Below, piece after piece: positions 16,533 to 24,064 of a DNA stretch of 64,000 bases (position 1 is its first letter; each line of letters starts with the position of its first letter). Location of the stretch: positions 19,045 to 83,044 of the forward strand of contig NZ_RCZH01000002.1 of assembly GCF_006438875.1 (NCBI RefSeq). Direction: 5' to 3'. The notes below the pieces were generated by a model. That model had not been told where the DNA came from, did no database searches, and saw only the letters and a program-made list of their open reading frames with translations. This DNA is from Flavobacterium pectinovorum. Its GTDB lineage: Bacteria > Bacteroidota > Bacteroidia > Flavobacteriales > Flavobacteriaceae. A program made the position numbers and the translations under genes.

Positions 16533-16799
16533 ATGATACATATTAATGTAAATGATGGGGGACTAGGAAAACCCTTTTGGAAAAAGATCAGAATTAGAGA
16601 TGTCAATTTAAAAAACGTTACTAAAGCAACACTTGCACCGCATTTGCTTCTTTCTAAAAAAGCGCAAGGTACAATTGCAAAGACAGCATTTGCACCGCAT
16701 TTGTTGCTTAAAAATAAAAACAAACGTTTGGTAAGATCAAACCGAGCAAAATCAACAACAATTAAAAGACAGGCAAATGGAGTATGTACTTGTAAATAG
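16533..16799 (+). CDS. Basic late protein with GLGKPFWKKIRI module
   Basis: 88 residues. The N-terminal module GLGKPFWKKIRIRDVNLKNV is shared with the next protein. The rest is a repeated basic stretch (APHLLLSKKAQGTIAK / APHLLLKNKNK), so it may bind DNA or membrane. The 3' end overlaps the next gene by 23 bp. Function unknown, probably virion-associated from context. Confidence 0.65.
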   Translation: MIHINVNDGGLGKPFWKKIRIRDVNLKNVTKATLAPHLLLSKKAQGTIAKTAFAPHLLLKNKNKRLVRSNRAKSTTIKRQANGVCTCK

Positions 16800-17286
16800 T
16801 GGGCTTGGAAAGCCTTTTTGGAAAAAAATAAGAATCAAAGATGTGAGCTTAAAAAATGTGGTTAAGGTTACTAAAGGTGTTTTACCAATTGCTACAAGTC
16901 TTATACCTGTTGTGGGTAATGCGGGATCAGGTCTTTTGTCTAAAGTCCTGAAAAATTCAAATGGTTCGGCAAGTTTTGTAGGTCGAATTGCCAACAATGC
17001 GACAACACTTTCAAAAAGCACAGTAGGAAAAGCAATTGTAAATACGATTAAAAGCAATGCACGACCACAAGTGCAAGCCGTAAGTAGCTTGAAACCTGCG
17101 CCAGTTGTAGTAAACCCAACATCTAATACAGATCAAAACGATCAGCCTGTAGGTGATTTAACACCAGTTACCCCTGCAATGGCTTCGGAACTTTTGCAAA
17201 GCCCTAAAAAAGATAATACTGCTTTATATGCTGTTGGTGCGGTTGCTGTATTGGGAGGGATTTATTTAGCAACAAAAAATAGTTAG
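16777..17286 (+). CDS. Late membrane protein with GLGKPFWKKIRI module
   Basis: 169 residues. Same N-terminal module as the previous protein, a hydrophobic middle segment (VLPIATSLIPVVGNAGSGLL), a Pro-rich linker and a C-terminal TM (about 148-165). Candidate internal-membrane virion protein. The duplicated module suggests that two proteins bind one common partner. Confidence 0.7.
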   Translation: MEYVLVNSGLGKPFWKKIRIKDVSLKNVVKVTKGVLPIATSLIPVVGNAGSGLLSKVLKNSNGSASFVGRIANNATTLSKSTVGKAIVNTIKSNARPQVQAVSSLKPAPVVVNPTSNTDQNDQPVGDLTPVTPAMASELLQSPKKDNTALYAVGAVAVLGGIYLATKNS

Positions 17287-17304
17287 TAATTAAATTAATC
17301 AAAA

Positions 17305-17928
17305 ATGAATAAAGAAGTAGTAATTATTGGAGGAGGGGTACTAGGCGGTATGGTATCAAATGGAGCAAGTACGTTATTACCTGCATCTGACAGCCCGATT
17401 ATGAATATTGCCTTAGCGGGTGTTTCCGTGTTTGGGGCAACAAAAGTAAGCGGAACAACAACCAAAGCAAACTTGCTTAAAGGTGCATTGATGGGAAGCG
17501 CTGTTGTGCAAATCTTATTGGCAGTTAAAAAAGTTTCAGCCAAAAGTTTAGGCACATCCCTTTCAGGTACAAGCAAATTTTCACAATTCGCAAAAGGTGC
17601 TGTTGGTTTGGGTTGTCCTGATGAAAGTGGTTTAAACGGTCAGTTTGTTGGGGCAGACGGTCAACTTTATCAATTTGACGAGCAAGGCTTAAACGGTCAA
17701 TTTGTTGGGGCAGACGGGCAACTTTATCAGTATGACGAGCAAGGTTTAAACGGTCAGTTTATGGACGAAGCAGGAAATGTTTTCGAATTGGTAGACGATG
17801 GTTTACATGGAGCCGAGGAAGACCTTTATTTAGAAAACGGATTAAATGGAGCGGAACAAGTTTACGGAGAAGAAAATGGATTAAATGCTCCTGAAACAGA
17901 AATCTACAACGAACTGTACCAACAATAA
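17305..17928 (+). CDS. Late membrane protein with acidic GLNG repeats
   Basis: 207 residues. A Gly-rich hydrophobic N-terminus (about 3-80) is followed by repeats of about 21 residues: GLNGQFVGADGQLYQFDEQ, a near copy with YDEQ, and shorter decayed units ending in GLNAPETE. The tail is strongly acidic. Probably a minor membrane-associated virion protein. The DNA repeats make this region prone to length change. Confidence 0.65.
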   Translation: MNKEVVIIGGGVLGGMVSNGASTLLPASDSPIMNIALAGVSVFGATKVSGTTTKANLLKGALMGSAVVQILLAVKKVSAKSLGTSLSGTSKFSQFAKGAVGLGCPDESGLNGQFVGADGQLYQFDEQGLNGQFVGADGQLYQYDEQGLNGQFMDEAGNVFELVDDGLHGAEEDLYLENGLNGAEQVYGEENGLNAPETEIYNELYQQ

Positions 17929-17987
17929 AAATCAGCAAGGCTCAGAACTTGTATTAAAAATCAATCATCAATCAAAAAACAATTAAA

Positions 17988-18548
17988 ATGAGAAATCAAC
18001 AATTAGCTTCTGCAACTGCAACAATTAAAGCCAAAGCAACCGCAGGAATCCCAAGAATAGGAAATGTAGCCCTGACCGATAAAACGCTTTATTTAAACGT
18101 TGCAATCAAAGGACAAGGTGGAACTGTCGATATTATCGACGTGAATACAAAACGTGAGGTAGGAATTACCAATTTAGACGGTAACAAATTAAACTCTGGA
18201 CGTGATTATGTTATTGATGGCGTTAGAGTTTTGGTTGATTCAGCTTCAAAAGCAGACATTAAAACGTCAACATGGGTTCCTGCCAATGGAACAAATCTTG
18301 ATCCGGCATTTTTAAATGCAGAATTCAGATTAAAACAAGAAGGAAATGTGCTTATTGATATGCCAATTACTGATCTTTCAGGAGAAGGTGATATTCACAA
18401 TTTGTTCAGAGCAATTTCAACTTCTCCGCTTTTGCGTTCAAACTTAGAGTTTGAAATGGAAATTGAATACCCTAAAGGTGTTCCAGTTGACAATGTAACA
18501 GCTCATAACGTTCGTTTTGAATTCAGAGCAACGCAAGCCAAACTATAA
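17988..18548 (+). CDS. Candidate major capsid protein (beta-rich, 186 residues)
   Basis: Ser/Ala/Thr-rich N-terminal arm, then a strand-rich body (LYLNVAIKGQGGTVDIIDV, RDYVIDGVRVLVD, FEMEIEYPKGVPV, VRFEFRATQ) without TM or signal peptide. It has the size of a single jelly-roll capsid subunit. It is preceded by a 59-bp leader and followed by a strong terminator, as expected for a highly expressed structural gene. No sequence match is recognised, so the capsid call rests on pattern and context. Confidence 0.5.
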   Translation: MRNQQLASATATIKAKATAGIPRIGNVALTDKTLYLNVAIKGQGGTVDIIDVNTKREVGITNLDGNKLNSGRDYVIDGVRVLVDSASKADIKTSTWVPANGTNLDPAFLNAEFRLKQEGNVLIDMPITDLSGEGDIHNLFRAISTSPLLRSNLEFEMEIEYPKGVPVDNVTAHNVRFEFRATQAKL

Positions 18549-18572
18549 TCAAACAAAATTTTTTCTAAATCT

Positions 18573-18609
18573 AAAAAAGCCGTAAAACGTAAAGGTTACG
18601 GCTTTTTTT
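18573..18609 (+). terminator. Intrinsic terminator after the capsid candidate
   Basis: AAAAAGCCGTAA / TTACGGCTTTTT stem followed by T residues, inside the late operon. Partial termination would give more transcript of 17988-18548 than of the genes beyond. Confidence 0.85.
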
Positions 18610-18623
18610 AAATAATCAATAAA

Positions 18624-18986
18624 ATGGCAGTAAGAGAAAAAGTAATCAATTTGGTGTTAGCAGTCGGACAAACAGAAGTCGATTTCACAACCGCACTGGA
18701 TTCAGGTTTTATCCTTGGCGCAGAATTACACACCAATCATATAAATGTAGATAACTACGCTGAATTTGGAATTTTTGATGATAGTGGTGTAGCCTTTTCA
18801 AAACCGACACCAATCGATCATTGGAAACGTAGAGAGGGTTCAGGTTTTGCCGATAGTTACAAACCGTTGTTATTTGAAACGGAACACAAAACTTTTCAAT
18901 TCAAAGTAAAAACCAAAGTACCTGTTATAAAAGAAACCTATTTCGCTTTGATTTTGATGTACAAAATTAAACCTGAATGTAAATAA
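18624..18986 (+). CDS. Second beta-rich virion protein candidate (120 residues)
   Basis: No signal or TM; alternating hydrophobic strands (VINLVLAVGQTEVDF, FQFKVKTKVPVIKETYFALILMYKI). Follows the capsid candidate and its terminator. Possibly a second capsid or vertex protein; some tailless viruses use two small single-jelly-roll capsid proteins. Assignment is inferential. Confidence 0.55.
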   Translation: MAVREKVINLVLAVGQTEVDFTTALDSGFILGAELHTNHINVDNYAEFGIFDDSGVAFSKPTPIDHWKRREGSGFADSYKPLLFETEHKTFQFKVKTKVPVIKETYFALILMYKIKPECK

Positions 18987-18997
18987 ATCACGATCAA

Positions 18998-19306
18998 ATG
19001 ACACAAGGCATTATTACTAAAATTACAGGAGTTGTTTTTTTAAAACTAAAAGAAGATAAAGAAATATCGGTCGATAATGTGACTACTCTGCAAGTTAGAA
19101 ATAACGGTGTTGTTAGTGTCTTTGTCAATGAATTCGAAATCGCAAGCAAAGAAACTTTTGTTCTGGTTACTCCCGATGGGTCGCAATCCAAAATCGATTT
19201 AAGCATTCGGTTTGGCGATACGGAATCAGGAGATTTTCAAAATTCAAGTTGGAATAAAAGAGAGTTAGATATTATTTATAAAAAGACATTGAGATGCAAG
19301 AATTAG
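18998..19306 (+). CDS. Beta-rich late protein (102 residues)
   Basis: Strand-rich (ITGVVFLKLKEDKEISVDNV, GVVSVFVNEFEIASKETFVLV), no TM. Its 3' end overlaps the next gene by 13 bp. Probably a small virion component; no family recognised. Confidence 0.55.
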   Translation: MTQGIITKITGVVFLKLKEDKEISVDNVTTLQVRNNGVVSVFVNEFEIASKETFVLVTPDGSQSKIDLSIRFGDTESGDFQNSSWNKRELDIIYKKTLRCKN

Positions 19307-20058
19307 ACAACCTGATAGAGAAATTAAATACCGATAAATATTCGGCTGTTTCGGTTTTTGATTTAAAAGCAGACAGATGGATTTTTAGAAATAAATCACA
19401 TCAGGAAATTAAGAATGATTTTGAAAGTGCCGAAGATTTCTTTGAAGATATTTTTGCAAAAGGACATCGAAATTTAAACCTGACTTTGAAGCGTAAAAAC
19501 GGAAGCACTTATAAAATTGACGGTGAGCCTTTCGATGTGAATTTTTCAACTCAGAACAAACCGCAGGTTGTGGAAGTTCAGCAGGCAAAACCAGTTCAGA
19601 CACCCGATATTTTCTCTAATTCATTTGGTCTTGGCACTCTTGATGTTATGAATTTAATGGTTGCCAAAAATGATGCATCCCGACTACACACAGAAAACGA
19701 GTTTTTGAAATCCGAGAATAAGGAAATCAAAAAAAAGTATGAAGATATCAGGGAAGAACAATTGGCTTCTAAATATGATGTCAATAAAAGTAAAGGCACT
19801 CAGGAAATGTTAATGGGGGCAATTCAACAATTACCAACCCTGATCAGTTTTGTGAAAGGCGTTCCTGCTGTCGGGCTTTCCGCACCAGTTGAAACCTTTG
19901 AAAGCGAAGTAAAACAACATTTTGCAATGACTTTGCAACACCTTGACGATACTGTTGTAGGAGTTCTGAACAGCATTAACAAAGGGCTTAACAACAATAA
20001 TGAGTTTTCGGAAGAATTAGCACAACTATTAAAAAAATACCATTTATGGGAAGCGTAA
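19294..20058 (+). CDS. Late protein with coiled coil (254 residues)
   Basis: N-terminal alpha/beta region (about 1-85), a Gln/Pro linker, then a coiled coil (HTENEFLKSENKEIKKKYEDI) and a helical C-terminus. Overlaps genes on both sides by 13 bp. Possibly a scaffold or assembly protein judging from order and helical content; not proven. Confidence 0.6.
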   Translation: MQELDNLIEKLNTDKYSAVSVFDLKADRWIFRNKSHQEIKNDFESAEDFFEDIFAKGHRNLNLTLKRKNGSTYKIDGEPFDVNFSTQNKPQVVEVQQAKPVQTPDIFSNSFGLGTLDVMNLMVAKNDASRLHTENEFLKSENKEIKKKYEDIREEQLASKYDVNKSKGTQEMLMGAIQQLPTLISFVKGVPAVGLSAPVETFESEVKQHFAMTLQHLDDTVVGVLNSINKGLNNNNEFSEELAQLLKKYHLWEA

Positions 20059-20249
20059 ACACCCCAATTCAAATTGAAGTAAAAACGGCAAATCTTTTTG
20101 CAAGAGAAGCCAAAACAAAAGCTTTGACAGATTTAGCACAGCTTGATAATGATGTGCTTTTAAAACTGGCGGAACTCTCAAAAAGTCCAAAAGCCATTGA
20201 GCAGTTAAAAACCAATTTTCCCATGATTAAAGGTTTTTTGTCTAATTAA
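20046..20249 (+). CDS. Small helical late protein (67 residues)
   Basis: Overlaps the preceding gene by 13 bp. Helical, Ala/Leu/Lys-rich (AKTKALTDLAQLDNDVLLKLAELS). No recognised domain. Confidence 0.6.
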   Translation: MGSVNTPIQIEVKTANLFAREAKTKALTDLAQLDNDVLLKLAELSKSPKAIEQLKTNFPMIKGFLSN

Positions 20250-20261
20250 AAACCTTACACA

Positions 20262-20741
20262 ATGAAGCAAAAAGGTCTAAGAAATCCCGCAGTTATTGCC
20301 AGTGTTTTAACAAGTCCACAGGGGCAAAAGATGATCGGAAAATCACAAGAAAAAACCGAAAAAGCAATCAGTACAGGATTTACATTTTTAAAGGTTTTGC
20401 TTGTGGGTGGAATCGTTGCAGTGATCTATTTTAAATTCTTAAAAGGATTTACCAAGATAAAAGAAGATACCCGCTACAAACCAAGTAATATTAATGTTAC
20501 CCAAGCAAGAGCGAGAGCCGAAGCCATCTACACTGCTTTACTGGGATTTGGAGCAAATTACAGCGCTGTTGAAAACAACCTAACAGGACTTAATCACAAC
20601 GGATTTATTCGGGTGTACAATGAGTTTGGAGAGCGTCGAAGTGCAACACTCAGTAAAATGAATTTGGTGGAATGGCTACAGGATCAGTTCAAAGAGGATG
20701 ATATAGCCAAATTAAGATTTTTAATAAAAGGATTTTTCTAA
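20262..20741 (+). CDS. One-TM late protein (159 residues)
   Basis: TM at about residues 43-64 (FLKVLLVGGIVAVIYFKFL), with a C-terminal helical domain (ARARAEAIYTALLGFGANYSAVENN...) similar in layout to the next protein's. The stop overlaps the next ATG. Virion membrane protein candidate. Confidence 0.65.
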   Translation: MKQKGLRNPAVIASVLTSPQGQKMIGKSQEKTEKAISTGFTFLKVLLVGGIVAVIYFKFLKGFTKIKEDTRYKPSNINVTQARARAEAIYTALLGFGANYSAVENNLTGLNHNGFIRVYNEFGERRSATLSKMNLVEWLQDQFKEDDIAKLRFLIKGFF

Positions 20742-21169
20742 TGATGACAACAAAGAAAAAGATAGTTATAGTAACCGCCTCAGTGGTTATTTTAGGTTTG
20801 GGAGTTTACTTTTTGACCAGAACCAATTCAAACGGAAAATCTGTTTTAGGTGGCAATAAAAAGTATATCGATGAAGGTGACATTAATACGGTTCCTGCTT
20901 TTTCTGCCAGTCAAAAAGTAGCCTTATTGTACGATGCCATGAATCGCTACAATGGTACAGATGAAACCTTGATTTTTGAAACTCTAACAGGAGTAACACA
21001 GGCACAATTTGGACTTATTAATAAGGCATTCGGGCTAAAAAATTACAATCGTTTATTAGGTTATAATACCATCGGAGGCACAAAATTACCTTTGAAAACT
21101 TGGCTAAAAGAAGAACTTAACGATTCGGAATACAGCCTTCTTAGAAAAAAATTCCCGCTCTATTTATAA
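20741..21169 (+). CDS. One-TM late protein (142 residues)
   Basis: N-terminal TM (about 7-25), linker, and a C-terminal domain (ALLYDAMNRYNGTDETLIFETLTGVTQAQF...LKTWLKEELNDSEYSLLRKKF) that parallels the last 90 residues of the upstream protein (IYTALLGFGANYSAVENNLTGL...LVEWLQDQFKEDDIAKLRF). The two look like diverged duplicates. It ends 8 bp before palindrome copy C. Confidence 0.65.
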   Translation: MMTTKKKIVIVTASVVILGLGVYFLTRTNSNGKSVLGGNKKYIDEGDINTVPAFSASQKVALLYDAMNRYNGTDETLIFETLTGVTQAQFGLINKAFGLKNYNRLLGYNTIGGTKLPLKTWLKEELNDSEYSLLRKKFPLYL

Positions 21170-21177
21170 ACTCAAAT

Positions 21178-21237
21178 GTAGATTTTTTTGCGTGCCTGGA
21201 AAAACTGCAGCTGCGGATCTGAGCAAAAAAAATCTAC
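21178..21237 (+). repeat. 60-bp palindromic repeat, copy C
   Basis: GTAGATTTTTTT...AAAAAAAATCTAC, exactly 60 bp, with CTGCAG at the centre. It starts 8 bp after a stop codon and ends 18 bp before an ATG. Confidence 0.9.
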
Positions 21238-21255
21238 AATTTAAAACAGGAAAGT

Positions 21256-21885
21256 ATGAAATTGAAAAATGAAGATAAGTTATTGATAGGAGGCGGAATA
21301 GTTGCGTTAGGAACAATTGGATTTCTATACTGGCAAAAAAAGAAAAAAGAAAAAGACAATGATCTGCTCTTAGATGATATTCCCGAACCGCCAAATGTTA
21401 TAGATAATCCTACCCCACAAGCAGGGGCATCTTTAGACAGAAACAAAGTGTTGTCAAAAGGTAGCAAAGGTCTTGAAGTAAGAGAATTGCAAAGGCTTTT
21501 AGGGGTTAACGTTGACGGAGATTTTGGAGCAAACACCCTAAAGGCTTTGCAAAGTAAAAAAGGAGTTGTAAAGATTAGTTTAGCCAGTTACATTACTACT
21601 AAACCCGTTGTAAACAAAGTAATCAATGCTATTCCGACGGCGCTTGTTGTTCCTAAAGTCGGTCAGAAATTAATGGCAAACATGGATAAGGTTAGTCTTT
21701 TCAATGCCAAGAGAACCGCAAGCGGGGTTTATTTCAATGACGGTACAAAACCCTTTTTTAAAAACTCCCTTAATTATGGTCAGTACATCGGAACTTTTGT
21801 AGCTTCTAAATTAGGCGGGCAATATTTAATCAAACGTGACAATGTTTACTATTTCGTAAACGCAAATGCGGTAAAAGCGTATTAA
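21256..21885 (+). CDS. Virion membrane protein with peptidoglycan-binding domain
   Basis: 209 residues. N-terminal TM (about 8-24), then a PG_binding_1-type unit (SKGLEVRELQRLLGVNVDGDFGANTLKAL, about 70-100), then an SH3-like beta region (YIGTFVASKLGGQYLIKRDNVYYFVN). It would anchor in a membrane and bind murein during entry or lysis. It lies just before the endolysin. Confidence 0.75.
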   Translation: MKLKNEDKLLIGGGIVALGTIGFLYWQKKKKEKDNDLLLDDIPEPPNVIDNPTPQAGASLDRNKVLSKGSKGLEVRELQRLLGVNVDGDFGANTLKALQSKKGVVKISLASYITTKPVVNKVINAIPTALVVPKVGQKLMANMDKVSLFNAKRTASGVYFNDGTKPFFKNSLNYGQYIGTFVASKLGGQYLIKRDNVYYFVNANAVKAY

Positions 21886-21886
21886 A

Positions 21887-21988
21887 ATGCCAACAACGAC
21901 ACAATCAACCTTAATGATAAGCGCACTAGCAGTACTGGCAATTGTACTGTTATTGCCGAAATCTGAACCTAAAAAAGTGATATTATAA
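21887..21988 (+). CDS. 33-residue single-TM peptide
   Basis: ATG at 21887 one base after the previous stop; the stop codon overlaps the endolysin ATG by one base (TAATG). It encodes a Thr/Ser-rich N-terminus, one TM (LMISALAVLAIVLLL) and a short basic tail. Coupling on both sides supports a real gene. It could be a small virion membrane protein or a holin-like lysis regulator. Confidence 0.6.
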   Translation: MPTTTQSTLMISALAVLAIVLLLPKSEPKKVIL

Positions 21989-22686
21989 TGAGTTTCATTT
22001 TAGACAATAGCAATGTATTTTTAAAAGCATTTTTAAAATATAACATCAATAATCCGCTGAGAATTGCGCATTATTTAGCACAACTTTCCCACGAATCGGG
22101 GAATTTTACAAGGCTTGTAGAAAACCTGAATTACACCCCTGAGGGACTTGCAAGTACAAGTCCATTTAATAGCCGTATGACCGTTGTACAAAGGAATCTT
22201 TACGGGCGTACGGCTTCACATCCCGCCAATCAAATAATGATCGCCAATATTGGGTATGCCAATTCAAACGGTAACGGAAATGTTGCCAGTGGTGACGGTT
22301 GGAGATTTAGAGGACGTGGTTTGATTCAGCTTACAGGAAGAGCCAATTACGAAGCCTACAAAAAGTACTCGGGATATGATGTTGTTACTAATCCTGATCT
22401 GCTTTTGCAGGTCGGTATTGCCATTGATTGTGCAGCTTGGTTTTTTTCTGTTTATAAAGACCTTAATTCTTTGGCAGATGCCAATTTAATTACCAAGATC
22501 ACACAGAAGATCAACGGCAAAACCAATGGATTAGCCGACAGAATAAGCAAGTTTAAATTTTACAAAGCTCAAAACATCACCATTGAGTTATTAAAAAAAA
22601 AAGCGAAACCCTTACCTAATTTTAACAGTATCCGCACTTACGCTTTTAATTGGCTATCACCTTTTAACAACACGAAACAATCATGA
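21988..22686 (+). CDS. GH19-family endolysin
   Basis: 232 residues with the GH19 chitinase/lysozyme pattern: AHYLAQLSHESGNF (catalytic Glu36), NLNYTPEGL, and WRFRGRGLIQLTGRANYEAY. No signal peptide, so it needs a holin or entry through the virion. It should cleave murein glycan strands. Overlaps the holin gene by 4 bp. Confidence 0.88.
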   Translation: MSFILDNSNVFLKAFLKYNINNPLRIAHYLAQLSHESGNFTRLVENLNYTPEGLASTSPFNSRMTVVQRNLYGRTASHPANQIMIANIGYANSNGNGNVASGDGWRFRGRGLIQLTGRANYEAYKKYSGYDVVTNPDLLLQVGIAIDCAAWFFSVYKDLNSLADANLITKITQKINGKTNGLADRISKFKFYKAQNITIELLKKKAKPLPNFNSIRTYAFNWLSPFNNTKQS

Positions 22687-23018
22687 GAGAACTATTATTT
22701 GAGTTGAAAATTTGGAGAGATTACATTTTACTGGGGATAGTTATCCTAATGGGAATATTTACCAAAATCTACAATGCCACACAAAAAGGAAAAAAGGCAA
22801 CACTTAGTTACATTTTAGCCGAGGGGATTGTTAGTGTTTTTGTTGCTATTTCAGTTTATGTTATCACAAGTGAGTTTTTAAATCTTAGCAAATTTTTGAC
22901 TTTCGTGCTTTGTGCGTGGGGCGGTTCGCTTAGTACTTTAATCCATAGTGAAGTCGAGCAATTAATAAGTAGTTTTTTCAACGGACTAAAAATTTTAATC
23001 AAAACAAAACTAAAATAA
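22683..23018 (+). CDS. Phage holin-like protein
   Basis: 111 residues, three TM segments (about 14-30, 41-62, 69-88) and a Lys-rich C-terminus, typical of holins of the LydA/phage_holin_3 type. Overlaps the endolysin by 4 bp and the spanin-like gene by one base: a compact lysis cassette. Confidence 0.75.
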   Translation: MRELLFELKIWRDYILLGIVILMGIFTKIYNATQKGKKATLSYILAEGIVSVFVAISVYVITSEFLNLSKFLTFVLCAWGGSLSTLIHSEVEQLISSFFNGLKILIKTKLK

Positions 23019-23572
23019 TGAAAACAAATCTATATCATCATGACCCATTTAAAGGATTTTTAAGAATCCTGTTCATACTCTTACTTTCTTGGTCACTGGC
23101 GTTTGTATTTTCCCGCTGTAGTTCAAAAAAACCTAATCCGGTGCATACCATCGAACGCAGTGTAGAACATAAAACTGACAGTGTAAAAACTACTGAAATA
23201 AATCGGGCAATTTTAGACAGCCTTATTGTAAAAGTGGCAAAGGTCAAAACAGCAAAACCCGAATGTGACAGTATTACTCAGGCAACACTCGATCAGGTTT
23301 TAAGGCAACTCAACAGTTATAAAAAATCAGGAAGCAACGAAGCAAGTGTTCGGTACGATGAAGCCCTAAAACAAATTGTAGTGCTTCTTAAACAAGCTGA
23401 GACAAAAGCGCAAATCACCTCTGTAAATAAAGTAGAAAAGGAAAAAGAAAAGGAAGTAGAACCCATTATTATAAGGGAAAAGTACATCCCTGCATGGGTT
23501 AAAATATTTGCTTTTATCGGAGGTTTAGCAATCCTGTTTTTGGGTTGGAGAATTGGTAGAATTTTCATTTAA
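23018..23572 (+). CDS. u-Spanin-like protein (N-terminal lipobox, C-terminal TM)
   Basis: 184 residues. An N-terminal hydrophobic segment ends in FSRCSS (Cys near 33), a lipobox-like site; a long charged helical/coiled middle follows, then a C-terminal TM (about 160-178). A lipidated end for the outer membrane plus an inner-membrane TM is the unimolecular spanin layout. Located directly after endolysin and holin, it would fuse the membranes at lysis. Family assignment is by architecture. Confidence 0.7.
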   Translation: MKTNLYHHDPFKGFLRILFILLLSWSLAFVFSRCSSKKPNPVHTIERSVEHKTDSVKTTEINRAILDSLIVKVAKVKTAKPECDSITQATLDQVLRQLNSYKKSGSNEASVRYDEALKQIVVLLKQAETKAQITSVNKVEKEKEKEVEPIIIREKYIPAWVKIFAFIGGLAILFLGWRIGRIFI

Positions 23573-23583
23573 AAAATTAGAAA

Positions 23584-24060
23584 ATGAGCGTTAAAAAAAT
23601 AATTATCGGAGCGGGAATAGTTGCAATTGCAGGTTATTTTTTTATTGAATACAAAGTACAGAAGATCATTGAAAGATTTCAATTTGTAAAAATTTATCCA
23701 ACTGCGATAAAGAAATTCAATATCAAATGGAATGAAGGATCTCCTTTTGTGACGTTTAATTTGGATATAAAATTAGTCAATCCAACATCGGAGGTTTTCT
23801 CGGCTAAGATTGTAGCTGTTAAACTCAAGAGAATTATATTTTACGATAAAAACAATATTCTTTTAGGTACTGCAACGGTAAACACGGATGCTATAACTAT
23901 TCCCGCCAATGGAAGCACAACGCTTTTCGATATTCCAATTCAGTTAGAACTTAAAACGATTGCCAGTACAATTATATCAGCAATTCAAAACAGTTTTAAT
24001 TTAAAAGACATTAGAATTGAAAGCGTCGTAAGCATTTTAGGCACTGAACATAAAATTTAA
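23584..24060 (+). CDS. One-TM protein with LEA14/WHy-like domain
   Basis: 158 residues. N-terminal TM (about 5-22), then a beta domain VTFNLDIKLVNPTSEVFSAKIVAVKL resembling LEA-2/WHy repeats (conserved NP in the second strand). Probably a virion or lysogen membrane protein; role unknown. Confidence 0.65.
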   Translation: MSVKKIIIGAGIVAIAGYFFIEYKVQKIIERFQFVKIYPTAIKKFNIKWNEGSPFVTFNLDIKLVNPTSEVFSAKIVAVKLKRIIFYDKNNILLGTATVNTDAITIPANGSTTLFDIPIQLELKTIASTIISAIQNSFNLKDIRIESVVSILGTEHKI

Positions 24061-24064
24061 TTCC

